From Caldilineaceae bacterium (GTDB lineage: Bacteria; Chloroflexota; Anaerolineae; Caldilineales; Caldilineaceae), in contig JAJDXQ010000043.1 of the NCBI GenBank assembly GCA_022823185.1, positions 248,001-312,000 on the forward strand: a stretch of 64,000 nt of DNA, in the 5' to 3' direction. Both the position numbers and the translations under genes were made by a program. Under the pieces are notes generated by a model, which worked only from the letters and a program-made list of their open reading frames with translations, ran no database searches and had not been told where the DNA came from. Of this stretch, positions 1-8,671 are shown one piece after another (position 1 is the first letter of the stretch; each line of letters begins with the position of its first letter).

Positions 1-495
1 GGTGTTGCATTTCGGGCACCAGTCAACGGGGGCGAATTCGCGGTAGGCCAGCCCCATTTCATAGAGCCTGAGGAAGAACCACTGGGACCACTTGTAGTAT
101 TCGGGGTCGCAGCTGACGGCTTCGCGATCCCAGGCCCACATCGCGCCCATACGGCGCAGCTGGCCCTGCATGCGTTCAACGTTGTTGTAGGTCCATTCCT
201 GGGGATGGACGTTGTTCTGGATTGCCGCGTTTTCGGCGGGCAGGCCGAAGGCGTCGAAGCCGATGGGGAAGAAGACGTTGTAACCGCTCATGCGGCGATA
301 ACGTGCGGCTGCGTCGCTGGGCGTCATGGCATACCAGTGGCCGGTGTGCAGGTCGCCGGAGGTGTAGGGCAGCATGGTCAGGGCGTACCACTTGGGTTGG
401 CCGGCGATTTCGGCCGTGTCGTAGAGGCCCTGTTCTTCCCAGGCGGCCTGCCATTTTGGTTCGATCTCTGCGTGTCTATATCTGTCAGACATCAT
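1..495 (-). CDS. leuS: Leucyl-tRNA synthetase, N-terminal part (runs off window)
   Basis: Class I aminoacyl-tRNA synthetase that charges tRNA-Leu in the cytoplasm. Only the first 165 codons are present. The HIGH motif appears as HTGH at residues 50-53 in the usual 'YTSGDLHTGH' setting, and the fragment ends in the WCPKC zinc-binding segment (residues 159-163), as in bacterial LeuRS. Two adjacent ATGs (495 and 492) could start it; a GGAG lies 6 nt before the first. The gene is cut by the left edge of the window. Confidence 0.95.
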   Translation of the reverse strand, partial: MMSDRYRHAEIEPKWQAAWEEQGLYDTAEIAGQPKWYALTMLPYTSGDLHTGHWYAMTPSDAAARYRRMSGYNVFFPIGFDAFGLPAENAAIQNNVHPQEWTYNNVERMQGQLRRMGAMWAWDREAVSCDPEYYKWSQWFFLRLYEMGLAYREFAPVDWCPKCNT

Positions 496-883
496 AGAAG
501 TCTCCTGTCACGGAGGGATTTTGGGCTTGTATGTATCTTTCGGCGATTGTCAGAAGGTTTTGGCGACGCGGCACAGGGCAGACATGCGCGCGTCAGTGCG
601 GATCATGTTGCCTGAATCATGTTTGGTGTTGGGCCCGCTTATACGCAGGGAATGCGGAACTCAGCTCCCTGGCGCGGGCTAAGTAAGAGCGAGGAGGCCG
701 CCGACGGAGAGCCCGCCGATGGCGAAAGGGACTGGAATACGGGGTTTACGTGCGTCGTATCTCATATTGCGGGCAAGTATACCACGTCTTTTTCTGGTCG
801 CGAAAAGCCGCGAGGGGTTAATTCATATGCACGTAAAGAGAATTTTAGGAACGATGAAGAGGAAAGGGACTCCTTGATCGAGC
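496..883. other. Gene-free stretch upstream of leuS
   Basis: No supported gene. It holds the candidate leuS promoter and a long untranslated leader. Short open frames here have no recognisable protein features. Confidence 0.6.
776..781 (-). promoter_or_regulatory. Candidate extended -10 promoter for leuS
   Basis: On the minus strand TGG-TATACT forms an extended -10. No good -35 lies at the normal distance. Transcription would begin near 769 and leave a leader of about 270 nt before leuS. I searched this leader for the T-box core and did not find a convincing one. Confidence 0.35.
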
Positions 884-1258
884 TCAGCGGACAATAGGCA
901 AGAGCCTGACTCGACTTCTGGCTTCGTCCACAACGACCAGCGCGCCTGTTGCAAGGTCATTGCCGTGCTGGTTTAAGGCAGCCAGAATCCCTTCACCGAG
1001 GCTGTCAGGCAGTACGTCGGCAGCGCGAACCTGGAGTACACTTGGTCCAGTTGCATGGGAAAGAGCCAGCATTGCGCTGAAGTCAAGGTCGTGCGTGAAC
1101 ACAATTGAGTCGTGCGCCGCAGCCCATTCCATGATCGTCTCGTCGCTGGCCCGAGGGTCGCCGACGCTTGACCAATGAATGGCTGTCAGCCCATGAGCCT
1201 CCGGAAACGGCACCCAGAGGGGAGACAAACTCATATCGACCACGACTGTGAGGATCAC
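884..1258 (-). CDS. DUF5615 (PIN-like) protein, putative toxin/nuclease partner
   Basis: Small PIN-like protein of the DUF5615 family, usually encoded directly after a DUF433 protein and suspected to be the nuclease half of a toxin-antitoxin-like pair. The segment 'IVFTHDLDFSAML' (conserved T-x-D-x-D-F) and the earlier 'GDPRASDETIMEWA' are typical of the family. I chose the GTG at 1258 because it overlaps the stop of the upstream DUF433 gene by four bases (GTGA), the usual translational coupling. This gives 124 residues. An upstream in-frame ATG (1297) would lie inside the DUF433 gene. Activity is inferred, not shown. Confidence 0.75.
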   Translation of the reverse strand: MILTVVVDMSLSPLWVPFPEAHGLTAIHWSSVGDPRASDETIMEWAAAHDSIVFTHDLDFSAMLALSHATGPSVLQVRAADVLPDSLGEGILAALNQHGNDLATGALVVVDEARSRVRLLPIVR

Positions 1259-1485
1259 GGGAGTGAAAGGGGAACTTCCCGTTCTTCCAGCCTCCATGCC
1301 GCGTATGCTAAGGCCTGGTCGATGTCTTCGCGCTCAAGGTACGGGTAGGCTGCCAAAATGTCTTCGGTCGTTCGCCCGGCTGCCAGGAGTCCGACGACAG
1401 TTCCAGCCGTCACGCGCAGCCCTCGAATGCATGCTTTGCCTCCCATCACGTTAGGGTCGAAAGTAAGTTTTGGAAACGCTTCCAT
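1255..1485 (-). CDS. DUF433 protein, putative antitoxin
   Basis: A 76-residue DUF433 protein with the family core 'GGKACIRGLRVTAGTVVGLLAAGRTTEDIL' split over residues 15-45 and 'AYPYLEREDIDQALAYAAWR' after it. DUF433 is a small helix-turn-helix-like fold found next to DUF5615 and thought to be the antitoxin and autoregulator. The ATG at 1485 follows an AAAGG ribosome site. The two genes share a GTGA overlap and are surely co-transcribed. No inverted-repeat operator was recognised upstream. Confidence 0.8.
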   Translation of the reverse strand: MEAFPKLTFDPNVMGGKACIRGLRVTAGTVVGLLAAGRTTEDILAAYPYLEREDIDQALAYAAWRLEEREVPLSLP

Positions 1486-1951
1486 GTTCTACCTTTCACG
1501 GTGAACTTCATGCGGTCCGGCATTCAGTACATTGATGCCAGGCAACTGAGTAGGGCGCCGCCTGGCGACGCAACTCATTCAGAAGTCGAACCGTATTTCA
1601 TTCCCTCCAGGGGCGACTCAGTTGTCGCTACGAATCAATTTGGTTGCAACTTTGCGGGCGGGAGAATCTTTGCGGTCGGACGACTTACCAAAAGGGAATT
1701 CGAGAAGCCGAAAATTCCAGAAAGGCTGAGCACCCAAGTCATGTGACGATTGCGCAAAAGACTGAGAAGGCGTTGCATTGCTGATCGACTTCGAAATGCC
1801 TGGAACAGACGGGCTGAGATTGCCTCGAACATGATGAAGACGTGTACAGTGTACTACAGTGTACTTGACTGGGCTATCGGATGAAGTCGCGGTCAAGGGG
1901 AGGCAGACATTTGGCTCCTTCTATTGAACAGTTCCGTTGGAGAGATTAAGT
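1486..1951. other. Gene-free stretch with a 10-bp tandem direct repeat
   Basis: No supported gene. The only notable structure is a perfect tandem repeat of ACAGTGTACT at 1846-1855 and 1856-1865, about 90 bp before the HAD gene. Confidence 0.6.
1846..1865. repeat. Perfect 10-bp tandem repeat, possible operator
   Basis: ACAGTGTACT occurs twice head-to-tail with no gap. A further GTGTAC lies just before it (1842-1847). The ten-base period equals one helical turn, so a regulator could bind both copies on one face. Function is inferred. Confidence 0.5.
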
Positions 1952-2809
1952 ATGGCTCGGACTCACTCGATTCGACTGATCTCGGTCGATCTTGACGGCA
2001 CACTTTATCGCAGTGATGGGACGCCGGCGCCCGATGGGTTGCGGCAGTTGCAGGCAGCTCGGCGGGCAGGTGTGCGGGTCGTCATCAACACGACGCGAAA
2101 CGCGGGCAGTGTCGGCCATGTGTGCGCGCAGTTGGGGTCGCGCGATCCGCTGATCTGTACGAACGGGGCGCAGATCTTTGCGGAGCCGGAAGGCCCCCTG
2201 TGGGCGTCGTATACGATCCCAATGGTTGTTGCCCGCTCAGTTGCCCGGCTCGCGGATCGCCACGGCTGGGAGATCAGCACCAGCGTGGGCAGCAACAGCT
2301 ATTTTCGGCAGAGGCCGGGGCAGGCTCTCGGGCCCGTTGAATTGGGTTCGTCCCCAGGCGGGGAAGGCGTACAGAGCCGGACCCAGGTGATCGTCGTGCG
2401 GCAGAACGAGGAAGCTCTCGTTGCAGAGCCGAAGCGGATGCTCCTGCATGAACCGGAGGCGATAGTCGCGGCGAAGGAACTTGCCGCGCAGTACTCGCAG
2501 GCGTGCCGGACTGAAACGTACTTCGAGCCGGACGGACGGCTGCATTCTCTGTGCATACTGCCGCGCAGAGCCGATAAAGGAACGGCGCTCAGATTCGTGG
2601 CCGGGAGGCTGGAGATTCCTCTCGAGCAGGTCCTCGCCATCGGCGACAACCCGAATGACGCGCCGATGTTTGGCGCAGCAGGCGTCAGCGTAGCGATGAG
2701 CAACGCGCCGCCTGAAGTCAAGGCCGCGGCCACAGTGGTTGGGCCGTCGAATGATGATGAGGGGGTGGCCTGGGCCGTAAGACGGTTCGTCCTGCAGGAC
2801 CGGCGCTGA
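1952..2809 (+). CDS. HAD-superfamily (Cof/HAD-IIB-like) phosphatase
   Basis: Haloacid dehalogenase-type phosphatase, probably acting on a sugar phosphate or similar small phosphate ester in the cytoplasm. Motif I is DLDGT (residues 13-17) and the C-terminal metal-binding motif is GDNPND (231-236), followed by 'SNAPPEVKAAATVVG' as in Cof-type enzymes. The ATG at 1952 follows a good GGAGAG site; an in-frame TTG at 1937 lies inside that site. At 285 residues it has the normal length with a complete C2 cap. The substrate cannot be told from sequence. It stands alone. Confidence 0.88.
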   Translation: MARTHSIRLISVDLDGTLYRSDGTPAPDGLRQLQAARRAGVRVVINTTRNAGSVGHVCAQLGSRDPLICTNGAQIFAEPEGPLWASYTIPMVVARSVARLADRHGWEISTSVGSNSYFRQRPGQALGPVELGSSPGGEGVQSRTQVIVVRQNEEALVAEPKRMLLHEPEAIVAAKELAAQYSQACRTETYFEPDGRLHSLCILPRRADKGTALRFVAGRLEIPLEQVLAIGDNPNDAPMFGAAGVSVAMSNAPPEVKAAATVVGPSNDDEGVAWAVRRFVLQDRR

Positions 2810-2872
2810 CGCTCTGCGGCCGCGCGGGATCGCGGTGTCGTCAGCCTGTTTTTTGGCTACGGGACCGGCAGC

Positions 2873-4012
2873 CTATTGGTCGACCACTGAGCCGTCGGCG
2901 TGGAGGCGCGTTTTGACTGCGCGCGGGACGTAAGGGTGGCGCTCGGCAGCGCCCTCGGCCAGCTCGATACCGATGCCGGGGGCGTCGGGGATGATGAGGA
3001 AGCCGTCTTCCTGGGCCAGGGCGGTCTTGACGATTTCGCTCTTGGGCGGCACGTCCTCGCCGATGGGGTACTCCTGGAGGGCGAAGTTGGGGATGCAGGC
3101 GGCCAGTTGGATGCAGGCGGCGGTGCTGACGGGGCTGAGCGGGTTGTGGGGGACGACCTGAACGTGGAAGGCTTCGGCGAGGGCGGCGATCTTTTTGGCG
3201 TGGCTCAGCCCGCCGACCATGCAGACGTCGGGGCGCACGAATTGGACGGCGCCGCGCTGCAGGAGGGCCTGGAATTCCCAGATGCTGTGGAGGCGTTCGC
3301 CGGTGGCGATGGGGATGCCGATCTTTGAGGCGACGAGCGCCATTTCGTCCAGGTTGTCGGGCGTGACGGGATCTTCGTAGAAGAAGGGGTGGTAGGGCTC
3401 GATGCCGCGGCCGAGCACGATGGCTTCGCTGGGGGTGAGGCGGCGATGAATTTCGATACATAGGTCGACGTCGCGGCCGACAGCCTGGCGGTAGGCGGCA
3501 ACGGTTTCGATGGCGTCCTCGATCATGTCGACGTGGGTCTTGAAGTAGGGCAGGTCGCGGCTGTCGTCGAGGAAGGGCGTGAGGTGGCCGACGGCGGTGA
3601 AGCCGCGCTTGCGGGCGTCGGCGCAACCGGCGATGAGCTCTTCCTTGGTTTGGCCGAAGACGTGGTAGTAGACGCGGGCTTTGTCGCGCACTTTTCCCCC
3701 GAGAAGCTGGTAGGCGGGGACGCCGAAATGCTTGCCGGCGATGTCCCAGAGGGCGATGTCGACGGCGCTGAGCGCGCCCATGACGGCGGCGCCGCGGAAG
3801 TGGCTCCAGCGATAGAGGTACTGCCAGTGGTGCTCGATGCGGAGGGGGTCCTGGCCGATCAGGTAGCGCTTGAAGGTTTCGACTGCGCCGGCTGACGCTT
3901 CGAGGAAGCCCCAGGCGCCGGATTCGCCGAGGCCGGTGATGCCAGCGTCCGTTTCCACTTCTACGAACAGGTAGCGGTCAACAAAGATGGTCCGGACATC
4001 GGTGATTTGCAT
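2873..4012 (-). CDS. Enolase-superfamily (mandelate racemase/ManD/DgoD-like) sugar-acid dehydratase
   Basis: Member of the mandelate racemase/muconate lactonizing enolase superfamily, probably dehydrating a sugar acid. N-terminal capping domain (about 1-115) then a TIM barrel. Likely metal ligands are E187 (E-I-H), E213 (EDP) and E239 (GER); H289 in 'HNPLSPV' matches the catalytic His of the ManD/galactonate-dehydratase groups. The KxK motif of muconate-type enzymes is absent. The 379-residue length is typical. It is the last gene of a likely operon with the sulfatase (12 bp away), amidohydrolase and msrA. Exact substrate unknown; the hexuronate context is suggestive. Confidence 0.85.
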   Translation of the reverse strand: MQITDVRTIFVDRYLFVEVETDAGITGLGESGAWGFLEASAGAVETFKRYLIGQDPLRIEHHWQYLYRWSHFRGAAVMGALSAVDIALWDIAGKHFGVPAYQLLGGKVRDKARVYYHVFGQTKEELIAGCADARKRGFTAVGHLTPFLDDSRDLPYFKTHVDMIEDAIETVAAYRQAVGRDVDLCIEIHRRLTPSEAIVLGRGIEPYHPFFYEDPVTPDNLDEMALVASKIGIPIATGERLHSIWEFQALLQRGAVQFVRPDVCMVGGLSHAKKIAALAEAFHVQVVPHNPLSPVSTAACIQLAACIPNFALQEYPIGEDVPPKSEIVKTALAQEDGFLIIPDAPGIGIELAEGAAERHPYVPRAVKTRLHADGSVVDQ

Positions 4013-4024
4013 GTTGATCTCCCT

Positions 4025-5455
4025 CTAGCGGCTGTCAATCGCCCAATTGCGGGCGGTCAGGCCGTTGCGGATACGCCAGGTCAGCAGAGTGTGGAGAAGC
4101 TCCTCTTTGCGCGCCGCGTGGGCAGGGTCATCCCACAGGTTTACGACTTCCTGCGGGTCTTTGGCCAGGTCGAAGAGCTGGCCGTACTGTTCGCCGACAA
4201 AGTGAACCAGTTTCCAGTCTTTCGTACGCGCCATGGACATGTACTCGGCGGGAAGGAGCCCATCGCGGCAGTGCTCGGCGAAAACTGTTTCCCGGCCGTG
4301 CCAATCGGCGCCTTCGAGGGCGGGCAGGAGGGATTCGGCCGCGAAGTCCTCCGGCGTCTCTAGCCCTGCCAGGTCGAGAATGGTGGGTCCCAGGTCGAAG
4401 AGGGAGCAGAGCTGGTTGAGCGTGCGGCCTCCGGGGAAACGGTTGGGCGCCCAGACGATGGTTGGAACGCGGGTGATGATGTCGTACATCGTCCATTTCT
4501 GGCTGTGCCCGTGGTCGCCCAGGCAGTCGCCGTGGTCCGACGTGAAGATGACGACGGCGTTATCAAGGTAGCCCTGTTCTTCAAGCGCGGTGAGTAGCTC
4601 GCCCACTTTTTCATCGATCATGGAGACGTTGGCCATGTAATATGCGCGCTGGCGCTGGCGCTGCTCAGGCGCCGGGTCGAGGAGGTGCATGACGGAGTCG
4701 TGATCCACCTCGGAGTTGTGGACGCGCATCTCCTGGAAAGGGGGAGGCTGGCCGTCGAGTTCTTCCTCGGCCACTTCCTGGACGGGCAGCTCTTTTCCCA
4801 TGTAGGGCTGGCTGAAGCGGGGGCTCGGGTCGTAAGGAGGATGGGGGCCGGGGAAGCCAACCTGAAGGAAGAGGGGTCCGTCGGGTTTGGGTTTGGTGCG
4901 TAGCCACCAGGTTGCGAAATCGCCGACGAACATGTCTGAGTGCAGGTCTTCGGGCAGCTCCCAGTCAAAGGCGCCGAGGGATTCGTTGTAGTCGTCGCGC
5001 TGGCGGTAGAGGACGCGTTGCTGTTTGACATGGCCGCGGGCACGGAGGGCCTTGTCCCATTCGTCGAAATAGTAGCGGCCTTCGAGGTAACGATCCTTGT
5101 TCTCGACGACGTAGCGCTCGTGAAAGCCGAGGGGCGTTTCGAAGGGCGAGGTGTGCATTTTGCCGACGTTGACGCAGTGGTAGCCGCCGGCGTTGAGGTC
5201 TTCGACCCAGGAGCGTGTCCAGCGGTCGCCGTTCTTGAGGATGCCGGTGGTGTGGGGGTAGTAGCCGGTGAAGAGGCTGGCGCGTGCGGGCGCGCAAGAG
5301 GGCGCGGTGATGTGGCAGTTGGTGAAGCTCACCCCTTCGTGGACGAGGCGATCGAGGTTGGGTGTGTCCATGTAGTCGAAGCCCAGCGCGTTGATGGTGT
5401 CGAAGCGCTGCTGGTCGGTGATGATGAGGATTATGTTGGGACGGCTGTCGGCCAT
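4025..5455 (-). CDS. Sulfatase (formylglycine-dependent, type I)
   Basis: Arylsulfatase/alkaline phosphatase-fold hydrolase of 476 residues that removes sulfate esters, probably from a glycan. D14 of 'ITDQQRFDT' binds metal. The formylglycine signature is C54-A-P-A-R58 followed by ASLFTG, so it needs an anaerobic- or FGE-type maturase, which is not encoded here. A second metal site is 'FTSDHGDCLGDHG'. I saw no signal peptide, so it may be cytoplasmic and act on imported oligosaccharides. The ATG at 5455 begins the conserved MADSRPNI; the open frame extends further upstream, but inside the amidohydrolase gene. The neighbour 22 bp away fits an operon. Confidence 0.93.
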   Translation of the reverse strand: MADSRPNIILIITDQQRFDTINALGFDYMDTPNLDRLVHEGVSFTNCHITAPSCAPARASLFTGYYPHTTGILKNGDRWTRSWVEDLNAGGYHCVNVGKMHTSPFETPLGFHERYVVENKDRYLEGRYYFDEWDKALRARGHVKQQRVLYRQRDDYNESLGAFDWELPEDLHSDMFVGDFATWWLRTKPKPDGPLFLQVGFPGPHPPYDPSPRFSQPYMGKELPVQEVAEEELDGQPPPFQEMRVHNSEVDHDSVMHLLDPAPEQRQRQRAYYMANVSMIDEKVGELLTALEEQGYLDNAVVIFTSDHGDCLGDHGHSQKWTMYDIITRVPTIVWAPNRFPGGRTLNQLCSLFDLGPTILDLAGLETPEDFAAESLLPALEGADWHGRETVFAEHCRDGLLPAEYMSMARTKDWKLVHFVGEQYGQLFDLAKDPQEVVNLWDDPAHAARKEELLHTLLTWRIRNGLTARNWAIDSR

Positions 5456-5477
5456 GCGGGTGGGCTCCAGAAGGGGG

Positions 5478-6779
5478 TTACTGCGCCGCGGCGGCGCGAA
5501 GGGTCTCTTTCTTTTCTTCGACGCGGAAGCATTCATACTGGTTGTCGCGCATGAAGCGGCGGGCCAGGTCGATGGCCTGGGACTCGGTGAGGAGGCCTTC
5601 GGAGATCTCGGCTTGCATTGTCCTGGTGAACCAGTTTCGGGCCTGCTTGGCGTAGGCGAGGGCGGCGCCTGGGAAGCCGGTATCGCCGCCGAAGAGGAAC
5701 AGTTTGTTGGCGGGGGCGGCATGGATGAAGCGGCGGACGAACTCCATGGAGCTGTAGGGGTTGATGCTCCATGCCCAGCAGAGATCGGCATAGACGTTGG
5801 GGTAATGCTTGGCCAGGGCGACCAGCTCCTCGGTGTAGGGGTAGGCGATGTGCATGAGAACGAAGCGGGCGTCGGGGTATTTGGCGAGTAGCGGGCAGAG
5901 GTTGCCGCTGCGGATGTAGTCGACGGGCATACGGCTGTGGCCGGCGTAGTAGCCGGTATGCAGCTTCATGGGCAGGTCATGTTCGATGCACAGTTCGACG
6001 CCGCGGGCCCAGCACCAGTCGCCGAGGCAGAGCCTGGCGCTTTCTTCGATCTCTTCGCCATCGCGCAGGTAGACGTCGAGGGCGGCGGCGGCCTCCCGGT
6101 CGCTGCGTTCCTGCCAGCGCAGGGTGCGGTTGTAGGCGTGCTGGGCTTTGACGGCGATGGCGGGCGTAGAGAATTTCTGGAAAATGGTTTCCATGACCCG
6201 CTTGAAGGAGTGAAGGTCGGTGATTTCCTGGCCTGTGTGTTGGGCGATCTCCTCGTGGTTGGGTTGCCCGGAACACATGGCGGCCCAGGAGATGTCGTTG
6301 AAGAAGAAGTCTGGACCTGAAAGGTCGGGCGTCACCTGGATTGAGAAGGCGTCGGTTTGGATGTGGTCCAGATTTGCCTCGTCGCGGAGCAGGCGCAGAC
6401 GCTCGCCGGGCCGGTTGAGGGCGGCGTTCCGCTCCTGGGCGGCGGCGATGGAGTCGGGCGTCAGTTCATCGAGGTTGTAGAGCTCTTTGGCGATGATGCT
6501 GACGGCTTCGCCATAACCGGTATGCTGGGCGCGGGACCAGGCCTCCTGGACGCCGGCAAAGCGGGCGGCCACGTCGGGGTCGTCCTGGTCGGACAGTTTG
6601 TTGAGGGCCTCCTGTGACGCTCCGGCCACGAAGAGATCGGCGCCGACATAGTTCTGGAAGAGTTGACAGAGAATGTCGGGGCTCTCGTTGAGGTAGGCCT
6701 CTTCGCGCCACATGTGTTCGTGGGTATCGACGAGCGGCGTCTGTTGGATGTAGGCGGCGATATCGGTCTGTGAAGTCAT
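5478..6779 (-). CDS. Amidohydrolase-superfamily metal-dependent hydrolase
   Basis: TIM-barrel amidohydrolase of 433 residues. Metal-binding features are H20-E-H22 near the N-terminus, 'MKLHTGYY' and 'LMHIAYPY' histidines in the middle, and an Asp in 'FGGDTG' near the C-terminus. The overall layout resembles amidohydro_2/uronate isomerase-like proteins. The start at ATG 6779 lies 8 bp after the msrA stop; the open frame extends upstream into msrA and was rejected there. Placement before the sulfatase and the sugar-acid dehydratase suggests a role in sugar-acid or lactone breakdown, but the reaction is unknown. Confidence 0.82.
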   Translation of the reverse strand: MTSQTDIAAYIQQTPLVDTHEHMWREEAYLNESPDILCQLFQNYVGADLFVAGASQEALNKLSDQDDPDVAARFAGVQEAWSRAQHTGYGEAVSIIAKELYNLDELTPDSIAAAQERNAALNRPGERLRLLRDEANLDHIQTDAFSIQVTPDLSGPDFFFNDISWAAMCSGQPNHEEIAQHTGQEITDLHSFKRVMETIFQKFSTPAIAVKAQHAYNRTLRWQERSDREAAAALDVYLRDGEEIEESARLCLGDWCWARGVELCIEHDLPMKLHTGYYAGHSRMPVDYIRSGNLCPLLAKYPDARFVLMHIAYPYTEELVALAKHYPNVYADLCWAWSINPYSSMEFVRRFIHAAPANKLFLFGGDTGFPGAALAYAKQARNWFTRTMQAEISEGLLTESQAIDLARRFMRDNQYECFRVEEKKETLRAAAAQ

Positions 6780-6787
6780 GGGCGGTT

Positions 6788-7342
6788 TCAACTCGCTTTC
6801 AGTTTGGCCTGCCATTGCTTGCGGAATTTGGCCACTTTGGGCCGGATCACGAAGAGGCAATACGGTTGGAACCCGTTGTCGCGGTAGTAGTTCTGATGGT
6901 AGGACTCGGCGACGTAGAAGGTGTCTAGAGGGACGAGTTCGGTCACGATGGGGGCGTCCCAGATCTGGGGGGCGTCGTCGCGGATCATCTCCTCGGCGAC
7001 AGTTTTCTGCTTCTCGTCATGGTAGAGGATGATGGAGCGGTACTGGGGTCCCACGTCGTTGCCCTGGCGATTGGGTGTGGTGGGGTCGTGGGAGGTGAAG
7101 AAGACTTCGAGGATTTCGCGAAACGAGACGACGGCTGGGTCGAAGGTGACCTGGATGACCTCGGCGTGGCCGGTGGTCTTTGAGCAGATCTGTTCGTAGG
7201 TTGGGTTATGCAGATGGCCGCCGGCGTAGCCGGAAATGACCTGGCTGACACCTTGCAGCTCTTCGTAGAGGGGCTCGAGGCACCAGAAGCAGCCTCCGCC
7301 CAAAGTGGCAACTTCCTGGGAACTTCCGTTATTCTCGGTCAT
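6788..7342 (-). CDS. msrA: Peptide methionine sulfoxide reductase A
   Basis: Reduces the S-epimer of methionine sulfoxide in proteins. The GCFWC catalytic motif lies at residues 17-21 (nucleophile C18), followed by 'GYAGGHLHNPTYEQIC' and 'TGHAEVIQVTFDP', all classical MsrA. The 184-residue length is normal. ATG 7342 is preceded by a GAGGGAG site; a GTG at 7351 is less likely. It heads a four-gene same-strand run ending at 2873. Joining a repair enzyme to a sugar-acid operon may simply be chance. Confidence 0.95.
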   Translation of the reverse strand: MTENNGSSQEVATLGGGCFWCLEPLYEELQGVSQVISGYAGGHLHNPTYEQICSKTTGHAEVIQVTFDPAVVSFREILEVFFTSHDPTTPNRQGNDVGPQYRSIILYHDEKQKTVAEEMIRDDAPQIWDAPIVTELVPLDTFYVAESYHQNYYRDNGFQPYCLFVIRPKVAKFRKQWQAKLKAS

Positions 7343-7678
7343 TGCAGGCACTCCCTCGCTATTAAACCCAGGGTGGGCAACTTTCTCACGATGCGCGATT
7401 TTGACGCGGCGGGCAGGTGAAGGGCACGGAGGCTGATGGATGTATCTTACCGCAGGTGGAGCGGGAGTCCAACCGGGCTCAGGATTTTGGGGACAATTTG
7501 GGGATTTGCAGGGTTGGGGCAGGACTTGAAGTATGGAGAGTTGGGGGGTAGTGGATGGGGTTATGGGGTTGGGTTGGGAGACGGCTTTTGCTTGCTATGT
7601 GGACGATTTGTGATATGTTTCTGGCGCGGGCGGGAAATGGTCGGCGCTCGCGAACACGTGAATAAAGGAAGGGGACAG
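7343..7678. other. Divergent intergenic region msrA / uxuA
   Basis: G-rich non-coding stretch between divergent genes. Holds the weak uxuA promoter candidate at 7588-7616. No regulator site was recognised. Confidence 0.5.
7588..7616 (+). promoter_or_regulatory. Weak promoter candidate for uxuA
   Basis: TTGCTT, a 17-bp spacer, then TGATAT. The -10 matches consensus at only three positions. About 60 bp before the start codon. Confidence 0.28.
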
Positions 7679-8659
7679 ATGATTCAACTTGCTGAGATGC
7701 TGCCGCCGGAGCCTTCGCCGCTGTGGACGCTTGTCAAACAGTGCGGGGTCAACAAGGCGGTGGGGGCGATGGACATGTCGACGCTCGATCACCCGGACGC
7801 GGATATGAGGCCGTGGGGATTCATGAGCCTGGCGCGGGTGAAGAGCGCGTACGAGAACGCCGGTTTTCAGCTGGAGGTGCTGGAGAGCCGGCCGCCGCTG
7901 AACAAGGCGAAGTTGGGGCTGCCGGGACGGGACGAGGAGATTGAGACTGTGCGCGAGCTGCTCCGCAACATGGGCCGCCTGGAGATTCCGGTGTGGTGCA
8001 GCGAGTGGATGCCGGTATTCAACTGGATGCGGACCGCGACGACGATTCCGGAGCGGGGCGGCGCGCTGGTGACGGGTTTTGATTACGACGTGATGCGCAA
8101 CGCGCCGCTCACCGAATACGGAGAGGTGAGCGAGGCGCAGCTGTGGGACAATCTGAAGTATTTCCTGGAGGCGGTTGTGCCGGTGGCGGAAGAGGCGGGC
8201 GTGAAGATGGCGATGCATCCGGACGACCCGCCCCTGTCGCCGATCCGGGGCCTGGGCCGGATCATGCGCAGTGTAGAGAATTTCCAGCGCCTGATCGACC
8301 TGGTTCCCAGCCCGGCCAACGGCATCTGTCTGTGCCAGGGCAACTTCACGCTGATGACCGACGACCTGCCGGCGGCGATCCGCCATTTCGGCGAGCAGGA
8401 CAGGATATACTTCGTCCACTTCCGCGACGTGCGGGGCGTGCCGGAGAAGTTCAACGAGACGTTCCACGACAACGGGAAGACCGATATGCTGGCCTGCATG
8501 GAAGCCTATCGCGACATAGGTTTCGACGGCGTGCTGCGGCCCGATCACGTGCCGACGATGGAAGGAGACAGCAACGATCACGCCGGCTATTCTTCGATTG
8601 GCAGGTTGTACGCGATCGGCTATATACGCGGATTGCGGCAGGCGGTGTACGCGGCGTAG
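7679..8659 (+). CDS. uxuA: Mannonate dehydratase (UxuA family)
   Basis: Converts D-mannonate to 2-keto-3-deoxygluconate in hexuronate catabolism. The 326-residue protein has the UxuA landmarks 'MHPDDPPLSPIRGLGRIM', 'ICLCQGNFTLM', 'FVHFRDVRG' and the C-terminal 'GVLRPDHVPTM', which carry the metal-binding His, Cys, His and Asp/His positions. The ATG at 7679 follows GGAAGGGG; longer in-frame starts upstream lack family similarity. It is divergent from the msrA-sulfatase run and convergent with the acetyl esterase. The SDR at the right window edge resembles the mannonate oxidoreductase of the previous step. Confidence 0.92.
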   Translation: MIQLAEMLPPEPSPLWTLVKQCGVNKAVGAMDMSTLDHPDADMRPWGFMSLARVKSAYENAGFQLEVLESRPPLNKAKLGLPGRDEEIETVRELLRNMGRLEIPVWCSEWMPVFNWMRTATTIPERGGALVTGFDYDVMRNAPLTEYGEVSEAQLWDNLKYFLEAVVPVAEEAGVKMAMHPDDPPLSPIRGLGRIMRSVENFQRLIDLVPSPANGICLCQGNFTLMTDDLPAAIRHFGEQDRIYFVHFRDVRGVPEKFNETFHDNGKTDMLACMEAYRDIGFDGVLRPDHVPTMEGDSNDHAGYSSIGRLYAIGYIRGLRQAVYAA

Positions 8660-8671
8660 TTCTCTCCCTGG

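Noticed and set aside
496..900. T-box leader before leuS
   Set aside because: The length fits, but the conserved T-box core and terminator were not found; only a poor partial match.
1501..1746. 81-codon open frame downstream of DUF433 start
   Set aside because: No ribosome site, no similarity, atypical composition.
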